Part shown: positions 10,827-21,657 of the stretch, piece after piece
Numbering within the stretch: the stretch's first letter is position 1
Layout of the letters: each line of letters starts with the position of its first letter
Origin: Guadua angustifolia
Taxonomy: Eukaryota; Streptophyta; Magnoliopsida; Poales; Poaceae
Reading direction: 5' to 3'
Length of the DNA stretch: 64,000 nt
Assembly: GCA_036346375.1 (NCBI GenBank)
Contig: CM070508.1
Coordinates: 12,828,852 to 12,892,851 of the forward strand
The notes under the pieces: generated by a model
The model's input: the letters and a program-made list of their open reading frames with translations, nothing else
Database searches by the model: none
What the model was told of the DNA's origin: nothing
Made by a program: the position numbers and the translations under genes

Positions 10827-10876
10827 TAGGTTGTTAGGATACTTACCTCCCGTGGGAAAGACTTGGGTTTGAATCC
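10827..10876 (+). other. tRNA-like A and B box pair 2
   Basis: TAGGTTGTTAGG (10827-10838) and GGTTTGAATCC (10866-10876) resemble A and B boxes. The flanking CCCGTGGGAAAG could form a short arm. No acceptor stem is evident. Confidence 0.3.
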
Positions 10877-10969
10877 CGGCAACTGCAATCATTTTCACAA
10901 AATTTTTGGCCTGTTAATCAGGCTATGCAAGAAGCAATCTAGAATTCATACACCAAAAAAGAATGTTAA

Positions 10970-11035
10970 GAGTGGATTTGAACCCATGACCTGATGGACT
11001 AGAGCCTAAGGCGATAGACCAACTCAACCATCCTC
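10970..11035 (-). other. tRNA-Leu-like relic or tRNA-derived SINE head
   Basis: On the minus strand TGGTTGAGTTGG (11019-11030) and GGGTTCAAATCC (10974-10985) are good A and B boxes. The sequence between them (starting TCTATCGCCTTAGGCTC) resembles the variable region of a leucine tRNA. A paired acceptor stem is not obvious, which argues for a relic or a SINE head. Confidence 0.4.
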
Positions 11036-11340
11036 AATTTCTTAGGCTTGATCATCATCTAAAAATTTTATAGGAATATTAGTGATGCGTTAGGACCATC
11101 CACAAAAACTTTCAAAATTTCCTAATGTGATTTGAATTATTTTTTGTCCAGATCAAATTTGCTGAGATTTTTGAGATTTCGGCCGAAATCTCAAAAATTC
11201 CGGTCCAAAAAATTATGGATTTGAATTTTGTTTTTTGAATTTCATCCGGATTTCATCTGAAATTATGAAATCTCGTCGAAATTTTGGATTTTGGTCACCT
11301 CCGAGATATAGTCCGAAAACCAAATTTGAAACCTTGCATC

Positions 11341-12344
11341 AGGTTGCAATTGGTGAAATGATTGAACTAAGCCCTAAGGAATACAAAGAAGGCCTTCCTC
11401 TACAAGCAGTAGCACAAGAAGGCCATGGTGGTCTCTTCGGTTGCCATTGCCATGGATCAGGATTGATGCATGGAGCTGAGGTGCTCAGCTCGACTATGTG
11501 TAGCTGTGGCCGAGGTGTTGATATTAACTACTCTTTGTTAGCTACAGCTCCTGTTAGTATTTGACTTGTGATGTTTTTACTCTTGTGTTTCGATGGTTAA
11601 TTAAACAAGGGGGTTTTTGGGGCAACGAATGTAGGTGTAGGATATGGAAAAAGGAGGATTAGAAGTTGTCAGTTGTAATCAATGATCTTATTGTGTTTTG
11701 AGGAGTTGTTATGGTGGACAATGCAGCTAGCTTGCTCAAATATCAGTCAGTGGCCATGGCTTTGTTCTGCGACATGCTTCTTGCTTAACCATGCATGTGT
11801 GAATGAAGCATTCAAGCTGCCCCTTGCAAGAGAGGAACAATGTCTAAGGGCACGTGATGTTGTGACTGTTAGCGATGATGTTGATATGGCTAGTGATGAT
11901 GTTGATATGGCATGACACTACTATAGCTACTTTGGTACCATGATGATAGTTTAATCTATATTTTTAGATCATTTCATATGAACAGATATTCTTAAGGTCA
12001 AAATAAGGATCACATATATGTAATATTTTGTATCTAGTACTTGGCAAATACCATTTATACATTACATTTTGTTACATGATGCTTGGAAATTAGTAATGTA
12101 CTATGTGTCAGTTTAGATTTACATTTGTATGTCACATGCAAAAAGAAAAAGAAATCCACACGTATATCCTTCAAACAGTATCGAACAAGCCATCATTTGA
12201 CTCATGAGTATTTTAGATATTTCTCAACTTAGAACAACCAATCAACCAATCTAAAACCCTCTTTGGCGTAACTTTCAACCGACATCTATTGGCGAGAAGC
12301 CACAAGCTATGCCAAAGAGATGGCTTTCCAACCGGCTTCTGTCT
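11341..12344. other. No confident gene
   Basis: A weakly coding-like patch at 11370-11560 and another at 11680-11915 have no family resemblance. A 21-bp direct repeat (GATGATGTTGATATGGC type) occurs twice at 11871-11912. GTGAATGAAGCATTCAAG (11801-11818) closely resembles GTGAATGAGGCATTCAAG at 13531-13548, which may mean that both derive from one gene. Confidence 0.35.
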
Positions 12345-12349
12345 AAGCT

Positions 12350-13020
12350 ATGGCTGAGTTTGTTTAGGCTGGAGCTTGAGCTTATTTGGTGAAATTTGGA
12401 AGAATTTCTTGGAGCTGGAAGAAAGCTATTTGGAGCTGGATAAGGATGGCAATTTTTAAGTAAATAATAGTTAAGTTGTAAGGGTACCAGGGAAGTGGGA
12501 TTTTGAGAAGCTCCAGCCATCCCGAGAAGCATCGTTTTCCTTGCTTCTCTCGCGTAGTGCAAATTGGGCTAGAAGCTTCTTCTCTCCGTCTAATTTGGAA
12601 AAATCTTGTTTGTTTTGGCTTGTGGCTTATAAATTTGAGTTTGTTTAAATTTGGAGCTTGAGCTTATTTGGTGAAGTTGGAAGAAAGCTTTGGAGCTAGA
12701 AGAAAGCTATTTGGAATTTGGATGAGGATGGCAATTTTTAAGTAAATAATAGTTAAGTTGTAAGGGTACCACGGAAGTGGGATTTTGAGAAGCTCCAGCC
12801 ACCCCGAGAAGCATCGTTTTCCTTGCTTCTCTTGCGTAGTGCAAATTGGGCTAGAAGCTTCTTCTCTCCGTCTGGCTGGAAAAACACTGTTTGTTTTGGC
12901 TTGTGGCTTATAGAGGTGTAGAAGCCAAATAAGCCCAAGCTCAAGCCTAAACAAACTGAGCCATAGAGGTGTAGAAGCCAAATAAGCCCAAGCTCAAGCC
13001 TAAACAAACTGAACCTAAAG
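12350..13020. repeat. Compound repeat: inverted ends, a direct duplication and a short tandem
   Basis: A segment of about 285 bp that begins GCTTGAGCTTATTTGGTG occurs at about 12370 and again at about 12656, with long near-identical runs such as AGCTCCAGCCAYCCCGAGAAG. The left end (CTATGGCTGAGTTTGTTTAGG, 12348-12368) is inverted at 12946-12966, and a copy of about 49 bp of that right end follows in tandem up to 13020. The layout suggests a MITE-like element that suffered an internal duplication. I cannot identify a target duplication. Confidence 0.6.
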
Positions 13021-13516
13021 CCACCACATAATGCAGAAGCAGAAGCCGGCTTCAAGGTACACCTGCGAGGAAGCCCTTGCTTTTGCAGGTGGGAGTTACA
13101 ACATTTCCCTGGAAGCTAAAGATTAGCCAGGGTAAAATTATTTAGAATGTGTTTCGTATTAAGTAATGAATGAAGGCTGAATCAAATAGTTGGGACTTAC
13201 TATTGGCTCAAACGCACAAGTTTGTTCTGCTAAGTCATATGTATGGCTCAACACAAGAACTCTTGGCACCATAAGAAATATTCTGACACTTTGCTAATTG
13301 AAGATTACTGAACATATTTTGCCTCACAACACAAATCCCTATTCTGACTTAGCTCCTCTATAACAATTAACAAATAACAGACAAAAAAAATTGTTTTGTT
13401 AGAAAATTGAATCAACACCAAACCTGACAAGTGCTAAAATTCATCCCATGTACAGCAGCAGGAGTGAGACATTCTGAATTTGGACAAAATTCTAATGACC
13501 TCTAAACAATGCACAG
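13021..13516. other. Intergenic, nothing recognised
   Basis: No coding or repeat signal beyond AT-rich sequence is evident. It ends in a plausible splice acceptor (TGCACAG, 13511-13517) in front of the next feature. Confidence 0.4.
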
Positions 13517-13517
13517 G

Positions 13518-13753
13518 TGGATGCTGTGGTGAATGAGGCATTCAAGATGGTGAAAGCCGATGACGGGAAGGCGGTGGACGAAGCCGAGTTCAAGAAACTG
13601 CTCACTGAGATCCTCAGAGCAGTGATGCTGCAGCTAGACGGCAACCCAATCTCTGTTTCGACCAACACTGTCCTCCATGAATCGATGTCCACTTCGTCCA
13701 CCCTGTTGTCGCTGTCTCCGCTGCCGCTAATGGTGTCGTTGCCAAGTAAGTAG
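13518..13753 (+). pseudogene. Possible last exon of a decayed EF-hand-like gene
   Basis: An open frame of about 78 residues starts right after a plausible acceptor and ends at a TAG at 13751-13753. It reads VDAVVNEAFKMVKADDGKA, then DEAEFKKLLTEILRAVMLQL, then a Ser/Thr/Leu-rich tail. The helix-acidic loop-helix pattern of the first 45 residues is reminiscent of plant EF-hand calcium-binding proteins, but the loop is short and lacks a canonical 12-residue DxDxDG set. No upstream exon is recognisable within 500 bp, so it is either a fragment or one exon of an unannotated gene. I would not assign a function. Confidence 0.35.
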
Positions 13754-14914
13754 AAAGAACTTTAACAGCTGATACGACAGTGGACAAGAATTCCATCTGG
13801 AGCAGCAAGTGTGATGATGTGCTGGTTTGCTTGTAACTTGACTAGGTGCATGTTAGTTCTGATGTTTGTAACCCTGCCTGGTGTTTTGTGCTGGAATAAG
13901 GCTTTCGAGCCAGATGTGGAGTAATGGGAAATACCTTTTTTCTAACTCTAGTCTGGGAGCTGAGATTGCTGCAAAAATGTCAGCTTTGGAGAATAACGAT
14001 GTAAATATGCTAATACATTTCGTTACTTTGCTATAGTTTATGAATCAAAATAGAAGTGCTGTTTGTAATTCAGTAATGCAAAAATTTGACGCTAGGCCGA
14101 GCAACACATTACCGAGATGATTATTTAGTTATGCAGAAAAACTACTCTACGATATTTAGATACTTCAATCATTTTATACAATTTAGAACAAACATTCAGC
14201 CTTCCAGAAGGCAAACTACCACATGTACCACATGTTTTTTTTTTCAGGCAACAGCTTCTCTAGTCAATTACTTTTCAGGCAGTTAGACAAAAGCAAGGCT
14301 TTTGCACAAACTCCAGCTGTACCAAAAGGGGCTTAAAAAGTTGTTAAACACCAAATCTCTTCAGCCTAACCATTCAGCCAAGTTAATAAACACCAAATCT
14401 CTTCAGTCTAGCCGCTTAGCCATATAACCCAATCAAAAGCAACTTCTCATAAAAGCAGTTCAGATACTATATGCAAGGACTCGAGCACTTCAAATGTAAA
14501 CCACAGTGTTTAGAAGTAAAATGAAAACAGAAAATAGAATGAATGGAAGCACTCATTAATTGCATTGATCACTGTATGTATTTATACATGGGAAGGAATG
14601 CTATGAACAGATGTCTAATCCTAAGAGGCAACTGCTTATGCATTCATAATCAACTGCCTAATCTATGTCTTCATTACATGATTAACTGTCTAATCTATGT
14701 CTTGATGAGATCACATGAAGAGACGTCTTTTTGAGAAGACCTGTAGAGAACAAATGCATGCTAGCCTCTTTTTTTCTGCGAGAAATGTACTCTTATTTTC
14801 CGGGATTGTCTTCCAGTAGATACGTCTTCAGCATCTAAGGAAATTTGTGGGAATCTTCATGATTCATGTGTGCGAACACGTTCGATGTGCCGAATTGGAA
14901 AAGGAATGGAAGAG
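13754..14914. other. Intergenic, no gene seen
   Basis: The first 250 bp may be 3' UTR of the preceding fragment (T-rich, with GGAATAAGGC). The words CACCAAATCTCTTCAG recur twice at 14350-14405. Nothing else is recognised. Confidence 0.4.
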
Positions 14915-15245
14915 GGGAACATATCTGTGCAATCAGACAGTTCGTGCAACCACGGTGCAACCTAACTAAAAAAAGTTTCAAAAAATTCTGAAAAAAATCA
15001 TGGATGTACATCTCAGCTTACCCCATCTAAATATAAAATTTCATGAGCAAATTCGTCCTGTGTTAAGAGTTACAAAAAAAGACAAACTTGATCATGAACA
15101 GGAACAACACAGGACGAATTTGATCATGAAATTTTATATGTAGATGGGGTAAGCTGAGATGTACATCCATGATTTTTTTCAGAATTTTTGAAACCAGTTA
15201 CACCGTGGTTTCACCAACTTGTCTGATTGCACAGGATATTTTTCC
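14915..15245. mobile_element. Foldback Mutator-type MITE with 9-bp TSD, copy 1
   Basis: Long inverted arms, each about 130 bp, pair almost fully; for example CATGGATGTACATCTCAGC at left reappears inverted at right. The ends read GGGAACATATCTGTGCAATC and, inverted, GGAAAAATATCCTGTGCAAT. The flanks ATGGAAGAG (14906-14914) and ATAGAAGAG (15246-15254) match at 8 of 9 positions, the 9-bp duplication expected for Mutator-like transposition. It has no coding capacity. A second family member lies at 44932-45243. Confidence 0.85.
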
Positions 15246-15928
15246 ATAGAAGAGAAGCCGGACTAATGAGGTGGTCTGATGAGTGATGACCTCAATAAGC
15301 CGTTCAAAATGGCTAACATCTGTGCCCTCATGAACTAGGCCAAGGAACTAAGCAAAGACTGCGAGAGTAACAAAGCCAGAGCAAACGAGAATGTCTGGTG
15401 TTTTCATGGAAAAGAAACACTAAGATGGCCAGATTGCCCAAAAGAAATTTCACCTAAATTCACCAGATTTGATATAAGTTGTGCAGATACAAAATCACAA
15501 AGCTTAAGCCATCCTCATTCCTCGTGCTATCTTTCTAGGCCGAGCGTTTGCGATGTTACAATCGTTTCCATTGGTTCTTGATGGATGGTGCAAGATCTAC
15601 TACTAAAACACAAGCACAGAGACCATGACTAGAGTTTACCTAAAACCACATCAAATCTCTCGAATGACCTGGTAAAATTGTGAGCTCGCAGTTTCGTTAA
15701 CATCAAATGTAGTTTCGACTTATGGAGACCCTCTGGTGTACCCATTGGACAAACCATGCATTGGAAATTGGATAAAAAAACCCTTTAAAGGCAGGTGGTT
15801 CACACACAACTAACGCCATAATGTTTTAACTGGCAGATACAGTGCCAAGCCTAGTAGGTTCTACAGGTAGGAAAAAGCAACACCATAACAGGAGGAGGTT
15901 GCCATCAACTTCATGAACTTGAGATACT
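15246..15928. other. Spacer and likely 3' UTR of eL36
   Basis: No coding signal is present. The part nearest 15928 is presumably 3' UTR of the minus-strand ribosomal protein gene. Confidence 0.4.
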
Positions 15929-18710
15929 CTATTTCTTCTTGTCGGTGTGAACTCCAGCAGATCTGCATACCACAACAGACAGTTCAGTTTAAATTTATAT
16001 CAAGTATTGCATCAAAACAGAGACATTTGACATGATTATGAAATAACCATTAAGTACTCTTTTTCATAGTTACACAATGAAGTGCAGGAAATTAAAATAA
16101 GCTCTAAATATTGAAGCATAAGATGAACATGCCAGGTTAAATGACCTTTCCAGTAACAGTTTACTAAATGGATGATTGGATTCTACCATGACCCATTCAC
16201 AGAAAAGAAAACAGTCCATGTGGCTAGTTGATTGTTATAGAAATTTAAAGATTCAAGTATTATCAGTAAGTATGATACTCTGATGTCTGACCCCCTCATT
16301 CATCGTAAATACATGATTCAGAAGATCACGTTTTGTCTTCTGCATGATTAAGAAGAACAAGTCTTACAGTTTTACTTCAGTGCCTTACGGAAATTACAAA
16401 GTAATCACTAAGCACAGCAATTATCATCAACCTATTGATTTAAAATCACGGAGTACTTAAACTGAATACAAGGTACCAATCAGTACAATATTATAGTATA
16501 GGTCAGCAGAGTTAACAACAAAAAATGCATCCCAAGATAATTTTACTCATATTCCAAAGCACAAGCTCCACTGCAACTGAATTGGATAGATACCAGGCAG
16601 TATAGAATTGTAACTTATTATGGTTTGAAATTTACAGACCTCATCTTCCTGAGGACATTGGCCATCTCCTCTCTCTTCTTCTTTGCTCTCTTGTGGGTAC
16701 CAAGCTTTCTCTTTGCCACCTTCAGCGCACGCTTGTCCTTGCCAACTTTGAGAAGCTCAGTGATACGCTTCTCATAAGGAGCAAACCCAGCAACCTCCCT
16801 GATCAAGTTCCTGACAAAATTCACCCTCTTGGTGCTTTTCTGCAAATCAACATGATAATTAGTATGGAAAAAAAAGACACTGGCAACCTGACAAGTAAAT
16901 TGTGGAACAGACATGAAAGAATTAAAACATCGAACCAAATATAATCTACTGGAATACCTAATTCAAAACCGGGGAAAAATTTAGCTTTCTCCATACAACA
17001 CAGGAATTTTCACATCCCCCAGAAAGCCAATTCAATACATCAGAAAATACAACATGGCAGTGAAGATGAGTAGGCGACTCAGAATATTGGAAATTTTGAT
17101 TTCATCTTCCTGACAATATTAAACGAAACCCCTAAAACCAAACTCAGGAGCATAATTAACTCCACCTTCCAATCACACAAGGTTCTAAACAATACATACA
17201 CTATGAAGCATGTACTTATAATATATATGCCCACTCGAAAATAGCCAGATTTCTATATCAACTACACAAAGACAACTGACACAAAAAGGAAACTGGTGCC
17301 TGCATGCATGCATGCATGCCATGAGGCCCGTATCAGGGCTAAACAACCACACAGAGCCCCCAAAAATTGAGGGTCTTATTTTCTACTAAACCTCCTTCAA
17401 TTAGTGAAGCTTAATCTCGGTGTTAGTAGTAAACTAGTAAGTGAGTAGCCCTTTTTATTCACTTCTCCATAAAAACTTCCACCAATTCACACCTACTTTC
17501 CCCCACTTCTCTCTCTCTCTCTCTCTCTTCATTTTCATGCGCTAAACTTTTACTTATAAATATTCCTAAGAAAAATATGGCCCCAATTGATATTTTAAAG
17601 ATTGTAAAATAACTATATTATTTCCGTAATTCAATTGTTGCATATAGAATTTTGTTGAGTATTCACATGGTTTTTGCACTTGCTTAAGGGAATTTTTATA
17701 AGTTGAATTTTTGGAAGTTCTACTTGGATTCCACAATAACTCGAGAAAGATCCAATGGATTGGAAAGACTCACAATAGCACCAAAATGACTAGACGTATG
17801 ATGATTACAAACTCATATACTAGTTTGGAGAGTGAAACATAATCATTTGTGCTGGTAATTAACCCTTTCAAGAGGTTCTAATTTTAAATTTAGACCAGGC
17901 CCCCCAAAATACCAGGTGCAGCCTTGCATGCCATATATGCATCTACTGCATTAGCAATGAACACCACCACTTGTACAATAGAATATACAGCTTGTGAGCT
18001 ACTCATCTTACGACGAAAAAAATTACATTTTGTATAAGGCAAGAAAAATACATGGAAAGATCAAAGGTACCACACTTCCATAGAAATTGTGGACTGTGGA
18101 GCGTTGTTAGATCCTTCAACACAAGCAACAATTTATGATGTAACGAATGAAACCTCCACACTAAACACACGACTACCAATAAAAGCAAACTTCCACTGAA
18201 TAATCTACTACTCCCTCTGTCCCGCAATATAAGTCCTTATTCTTCGGAAGCGTTGTACTACAATATAAATACATTGCGGAGACCATAAATGTAGTTATTG
18301 CAATATTTCCATCATATACCCCTCCTTTAATGTTGAAAAAAATTGGATAACTAGTTGTAGTATACCATTTAACAGGGGCATACAAGGTGCAATAACATTA
18401 ACATTTTTTTTAGATTTAGTTTTTCATTGGTATGTGCATATGGTGGGCTATGGACCGATATTGCGGGACGGAGGGAGTAGAGTACCAAGCAACCGAACCT
18501 AACACACTAAATCCACATAGACCACCCGCAAACAAAGCATACTACCACCCGCGTCACAAACAACAGTACGCCGCGGAAATAGTTCGGGCCACGGGATCAG
18601 ACGCTTACCCCCTTGCGGTCGGTCGGGCGCGGCGGCAGCTCGCGCTTGGTGACGACATGGCCCTTGTTGATACCCACGGAGAGGCCCGACTTCGGCTGCG
18701 ACGGCGCCAT
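15929..18710 (-). CDS. RPL36: 60S ribosomal protein L36 (eL36)
   Basis: This is a structural protein of the cytosolic large ribosomal subunit. Three coding exons on the minus strand (18710-18609, 16839-16640, 15962-15929) join through GT-AG introns into 111 aa, typical for plant eL36. Exon 1 gives MAPSQPKSGLSVGINKGHVV up to DRKG. Exon 2 carries the family core FVRNLIREVAGFAPYEKRI and GTHKRAKKKREEM. Exon 3 finishes the split Arg codon and ends SAGVHTDKKK. If intron 2 is not removed, exon 2 reads through to a false end (SVNFKP). A further 5' UTR intron is likely at about 18732-18836, because CTCCCAGGTAAG and TGCGCAGG flank it. Intron 1 (16840-18608) is long and holds a Stowaway MITE, a GCAT run and a TC run. 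No damage is visible. Confidence 0.95.
17301..17319. repeat. (GCAT)n microsatellite in eL36 intron 1
   Basis: About five tetranucleotide units of TGCA/GCAT occur here. A (TC)n run follows at 17510-17528. Confidence 0.8.
18211..18477. mobile_element. Stowaway (Tc1/Mariner) MITE in eL36 intron 1
   Basis: The element begins CTCCCTCTGTCCCGCAATAT and ends with the inverted CGATATTGCGGGACGGAGGGAG-type terminus. It is flanked by TA on both sides (18209-18210 and 18478-18479). The TIR sequence and TA duplication define Stowaway. It is 267 bp long and non-coding. Confidence 0.9.
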
Positions 18711-18864
18711 GGACGAAACCTTTTCCTGCGCAAACAAGCAGCGGAAATCTACGTGAGCGACGGGGAGAGGCAATGTTAGGCGCGTGGGGCCGAGGGTTTC
18801 AGATCGGCGGCGGCGGCGCTTGGGGGCTTACCTTACCTGGGAGAAGTGAACCCGTCTGCGACCA

Positions 18865-18942
18865 AGGAGAAACCCTAGGGCAGGGCGAGCGTTTATATAG
18901 GCCTCTTCCCGGGTGGGCTAAGATGGGCTTTACATGGGCTAG
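18865..18942 (-). promoter_or_regulatory. eL36 promoter: telobox, TATA box and three site II motifs
   Basis: Going upstream on the minus strand, an AAACCCTA telobox (plus strand 18870-18877) lies in the leader region. A TATATAAA box lies at 18893-18900. Three TGGGCT copies (18914-18919, 18924-18929, 18935-18940) are site II-type elements. Telobox plus site II is the usual signature of plant ribosomal protein promoters, bound by Myb-type and TCP factors and tied to cell proliferation. Confidence 0.75.
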
Positions 18943-18959
18943 TATCTTTTTTGCCAAAA

Positions 18960-19560
18960 TTTCTCGAAACTATAATTTTTTTTTAGAAATTATCGTAAAG
19001 CTATAGCTCTTATTTTGGAAAGTAATTTCAGAAGAATTTATATCATAAAATCATATGTTTTAGAATTGATCTTTTTTAGTAGATCTGATAATATGAGTCC
19101 ACATTGTAGCTTTACATAATCACGTATTCCCATTTCATGTTCCACTTACTCGTGATTTAGGCTTTTCTTCTAATTTTGGGCCATAGTGAATATTGGTCTC
19201 CGGTCTTGTGGGACTTGGTTGACCCTAGGCCATATGACGTGGACAATGCAAGAAATACGTACAGAGGCAGAGCTAGCTTAGATGTAAGCTTTGAGCAAGA
19301 TCACACCTTTTTAGATTAATCTGTAATTTTAGTGATTTTTTAATAAATTTTATATAGATTTCTCATGTCAGATTTTGGGGCATAGCTTTGGTGCCCCGAG
19401 ATCGGTCTCCACTTCCCTCCCGCCTCCATGACAAGATCTGGCGAGCGAGGTGAGCGCCCGCCGGTGTCGATGCCGACGGAGTCCACCAGACGCCGGCAGC
19501 GCGTGCTGATTGATATCACCGTACCACGTGCTGGACTGCTAGTACTACCCATACATGTAA
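18960..19560. other. Intergenic, nothing recognised
   Basis: AT-rich sequence is followed by a short GC-rich patch (19395-19530). No domain or repeat is identified. Confidence 0.4.
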
Positions 19561-20138
19561 GAGCATCTCCAGCAGAGCCCCTAAACCTTAAAATAGGGAC
19601 TTTAGTAAAAAATACAGGTCTAGCAGGGCCCTTAATCCAGCCCCTAAAATTAGGAGGCCCCTAAATTTGTCTCCTCACCCCAATTCGAGGAGCCCTAAAC
19701 CAAATTTCTAAACCTTAAAATAGGGAGTTAAGTGAAGGATGGCTTGCATTAGTTTATTGCAATTGGCGTGTCTTTCTTTGAATGAGTTGCAACTATTGCA
19801 TCTGCATCTTCTTGAAAATTTTGAAAATTTTAAATTTAAATTTTAAATATCATGTTTTGAAAATTTTAAATTTAAATTTTAAATATCATATTTTTAAATT
19901 GTAAATGTTAATATGCTTATGTTTTATGTATTACAAATATTTTTGATTGAATTTTAGTGGTGTCAAATGAAGATTATACATAGTGGATATGTTAAAATAG
20001 GAGAAAAAAGTAAAATAGAAATTTGAGATTTAGGAGATGTTCTTTGACTTCAGTGCTCAAAAGCAGGACTAAAAAATAGGAGGGGTCCCTAAATCCAAAA
20101 TAGGGGCCCTGTTTTAGAGGCTATTGCTGGAGATGCTC
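19561..20138. mobile_element. MITE with GAGCATCTCCAGCA terminal inverted repeats
   Basis: GAGCATCTCCAGCAGAG at the left end is inverted at the right end (TTGCTGGAGATGCTC, ending 20138). Subterminal TAGGGGCCC and CCCTAAATCC words are also partly inverted. Inside, a unit of about 36 bp (TTTGAAAATTTTAAATTTAA type) is tandemly duplicated near 19815-19890. No clean target duplication is seen (left TAA, right ATG), so the superfamily is left open. Confidence 0.7.
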
Positions 20139-20733
20139 ATGATCCAAGTAAAGTTGGGCGTGCAAGAGCATGCTCTCCTTGGGACGGAGAAATGCATGGT
20201 AGTGTGCAAATTAAACAGTACTTTCATTTGGCAATATTTCGACCTGTCCTTTTCTCGACCTGTGGTAGTGTGGTGTGCAGCGCCACTATTATATAACACA
20301 CGAATTTTTTAAGTGAATTTCACAGAATCACGCTTTATTTGACAAAGTTATCATCAAAGTACATTTTAAACATCACTTTCACAGAATCACACTTGCTTTC
20401 GCATAGTATTTTATAGAACCTTACTTTTTAAGCAATGTCGGCGTATGCAGCGGCCCTGACATCCTAAGCCCACTCGTAATAACGTTTCTGTTTACTGACG
20501 TGGAGGTAATTGGCATAGCGGATAACAACGGGCTAGTTAACACGAGTGCACAGCTGCATACCATGATGGAGCTGACCAAAGAGCTTGCGTACGTCTGCAA
20601 ATCCTCTACCTGCTGAAGGACTTTTTTTGAAAGAAAATTTATCTCCTGCCACTACGTACACAATTTTATGCTTAACTACGAGTTTGTTGCGCATCACCAG
20701 TAATATGCTTCAGTATTCTACTTGGTATACTTG
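20139..20733. other. Intergenic, nothing recognised
   Basis: A short repeated phrase TTTCACAGAATCAC occurs twice near 20318 and 20379. No gene is seen. Confidence 0.4.
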
Positions 20734-21431
20734 TGTTGACACCAAAATTTTGACGGAGGGTTTTCAGCCTCAACACACCGGACGAACACCGGGTTCAAGT
20801 GTGTAGGCGTGCCAGCCGATTTGACCTTGCAATCGGCAAGAAGATAAATGGATCTAATCGACTTATGCAAGTCGATTTCGATCAAAGCGAACGGTAAGTC
20901 TAGTCGATCCGGGCGGAAAGACTGGATGGGGTAAACAGGCCACTTCTTCCCGAAAAAACGATGCGCAACAAGATCGAAGAAAAAGATGAACCAAAAGGGG
21001 TGTAATGCAACAAAGATCAATACCGGCGATGCGCAACTCGATTGATCAAAGAGTATTACAGATGAAAGATTACAAGCTAAATTAGCTACTCCTAATTGAC
21101 AGAAAAGTAAAGGAAAAGTAGATGCGTGTTTGTGGGTTGGCTCTGGGCGCCTTTTCTCCTTGTCTCTGGATGTCTTATATAGCCTCTAGCTGACCAGAGT
21201 CCTGATAGAATACGTTTGACAAGTAGTATCCATATCGGTCTCTCCTTTCCAAATATGATGAGCAGTATCCGTGTCGGTCTCTTCTTTTCCAAATCTGATG
21301 AGCAGTATCCATGTCGGTCTCTCCCTTTCCAAACAGATTTTCCGAGATATTCCTAAGTTACATTCTTTCCATGTTTCGTTGACCCGGGACTTACCGATGT
21401 TGACCATACTTGCCAAATTTGGGTGCAAACA
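20734..21431 (-). repeat. 3' LTR of the gag-only element
   Basis: The LTR has TG...CA ends (minus strand TGTTTGCACCC to GGTGTCAACA) and a TATATAAG promoter box near 21172-21182. It is collinear with 25361-26047, with scattered substitutions and 1-bp indels. Confidence 0.85.
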
Positions 21432-21657
21432 TATGCCCCCCATTTTTGGAAGATAACTTGTTATCTTCCAAAAATCTCCATCATCGGCTTGTACTTCACC
21501 GGCTATTGGACATTAAGTAGCCGATACACCCTCAGCTTCCTCGTGCGGCCAATTCATAGCTAGATGAATGCCTCTTTAGCCGATTCTGTCTTTATTTTAA
21601 TTTCGACTGGCAGAGTAAACACCATGTTGATGTCCATGGGGGGTGTCGTCGATGAGC

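Larger units (their letters stand above)
10336..11340. repeat. AT-rich dispersed repeat with tRNA-like promoter boxes
   Basis: The sequence is rich in GAAATTTTGG and TTTCGGCCGAAATC words. Bases 11030-11160, when inverted, match units of the array at 41.9-42.8 kb; shared words include TTTTGTGGATGGTCCT and ATAAAATTTTTAGATGATGATC. Three segments resembling internal RNA polymerase III promoters lie inside and are listed separately. No protein-coding signal is seen. Confidence 0.5.

Noticed and set aside
10970..11035. A functional leucine tRNA gene on the minus strand
   Set aside because: The A and B boxes are good, but I cannot pair an acceptor stem, and the locus lies inside a dispersed repeat. 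It is kept only as a tRNA-like relic.
17301..17319. The GCAT run as a regulatory RY element
   Set aside because: CATGCATG is an RY motif, but here it is a microsatellite deep inside an intron with no supporting context.
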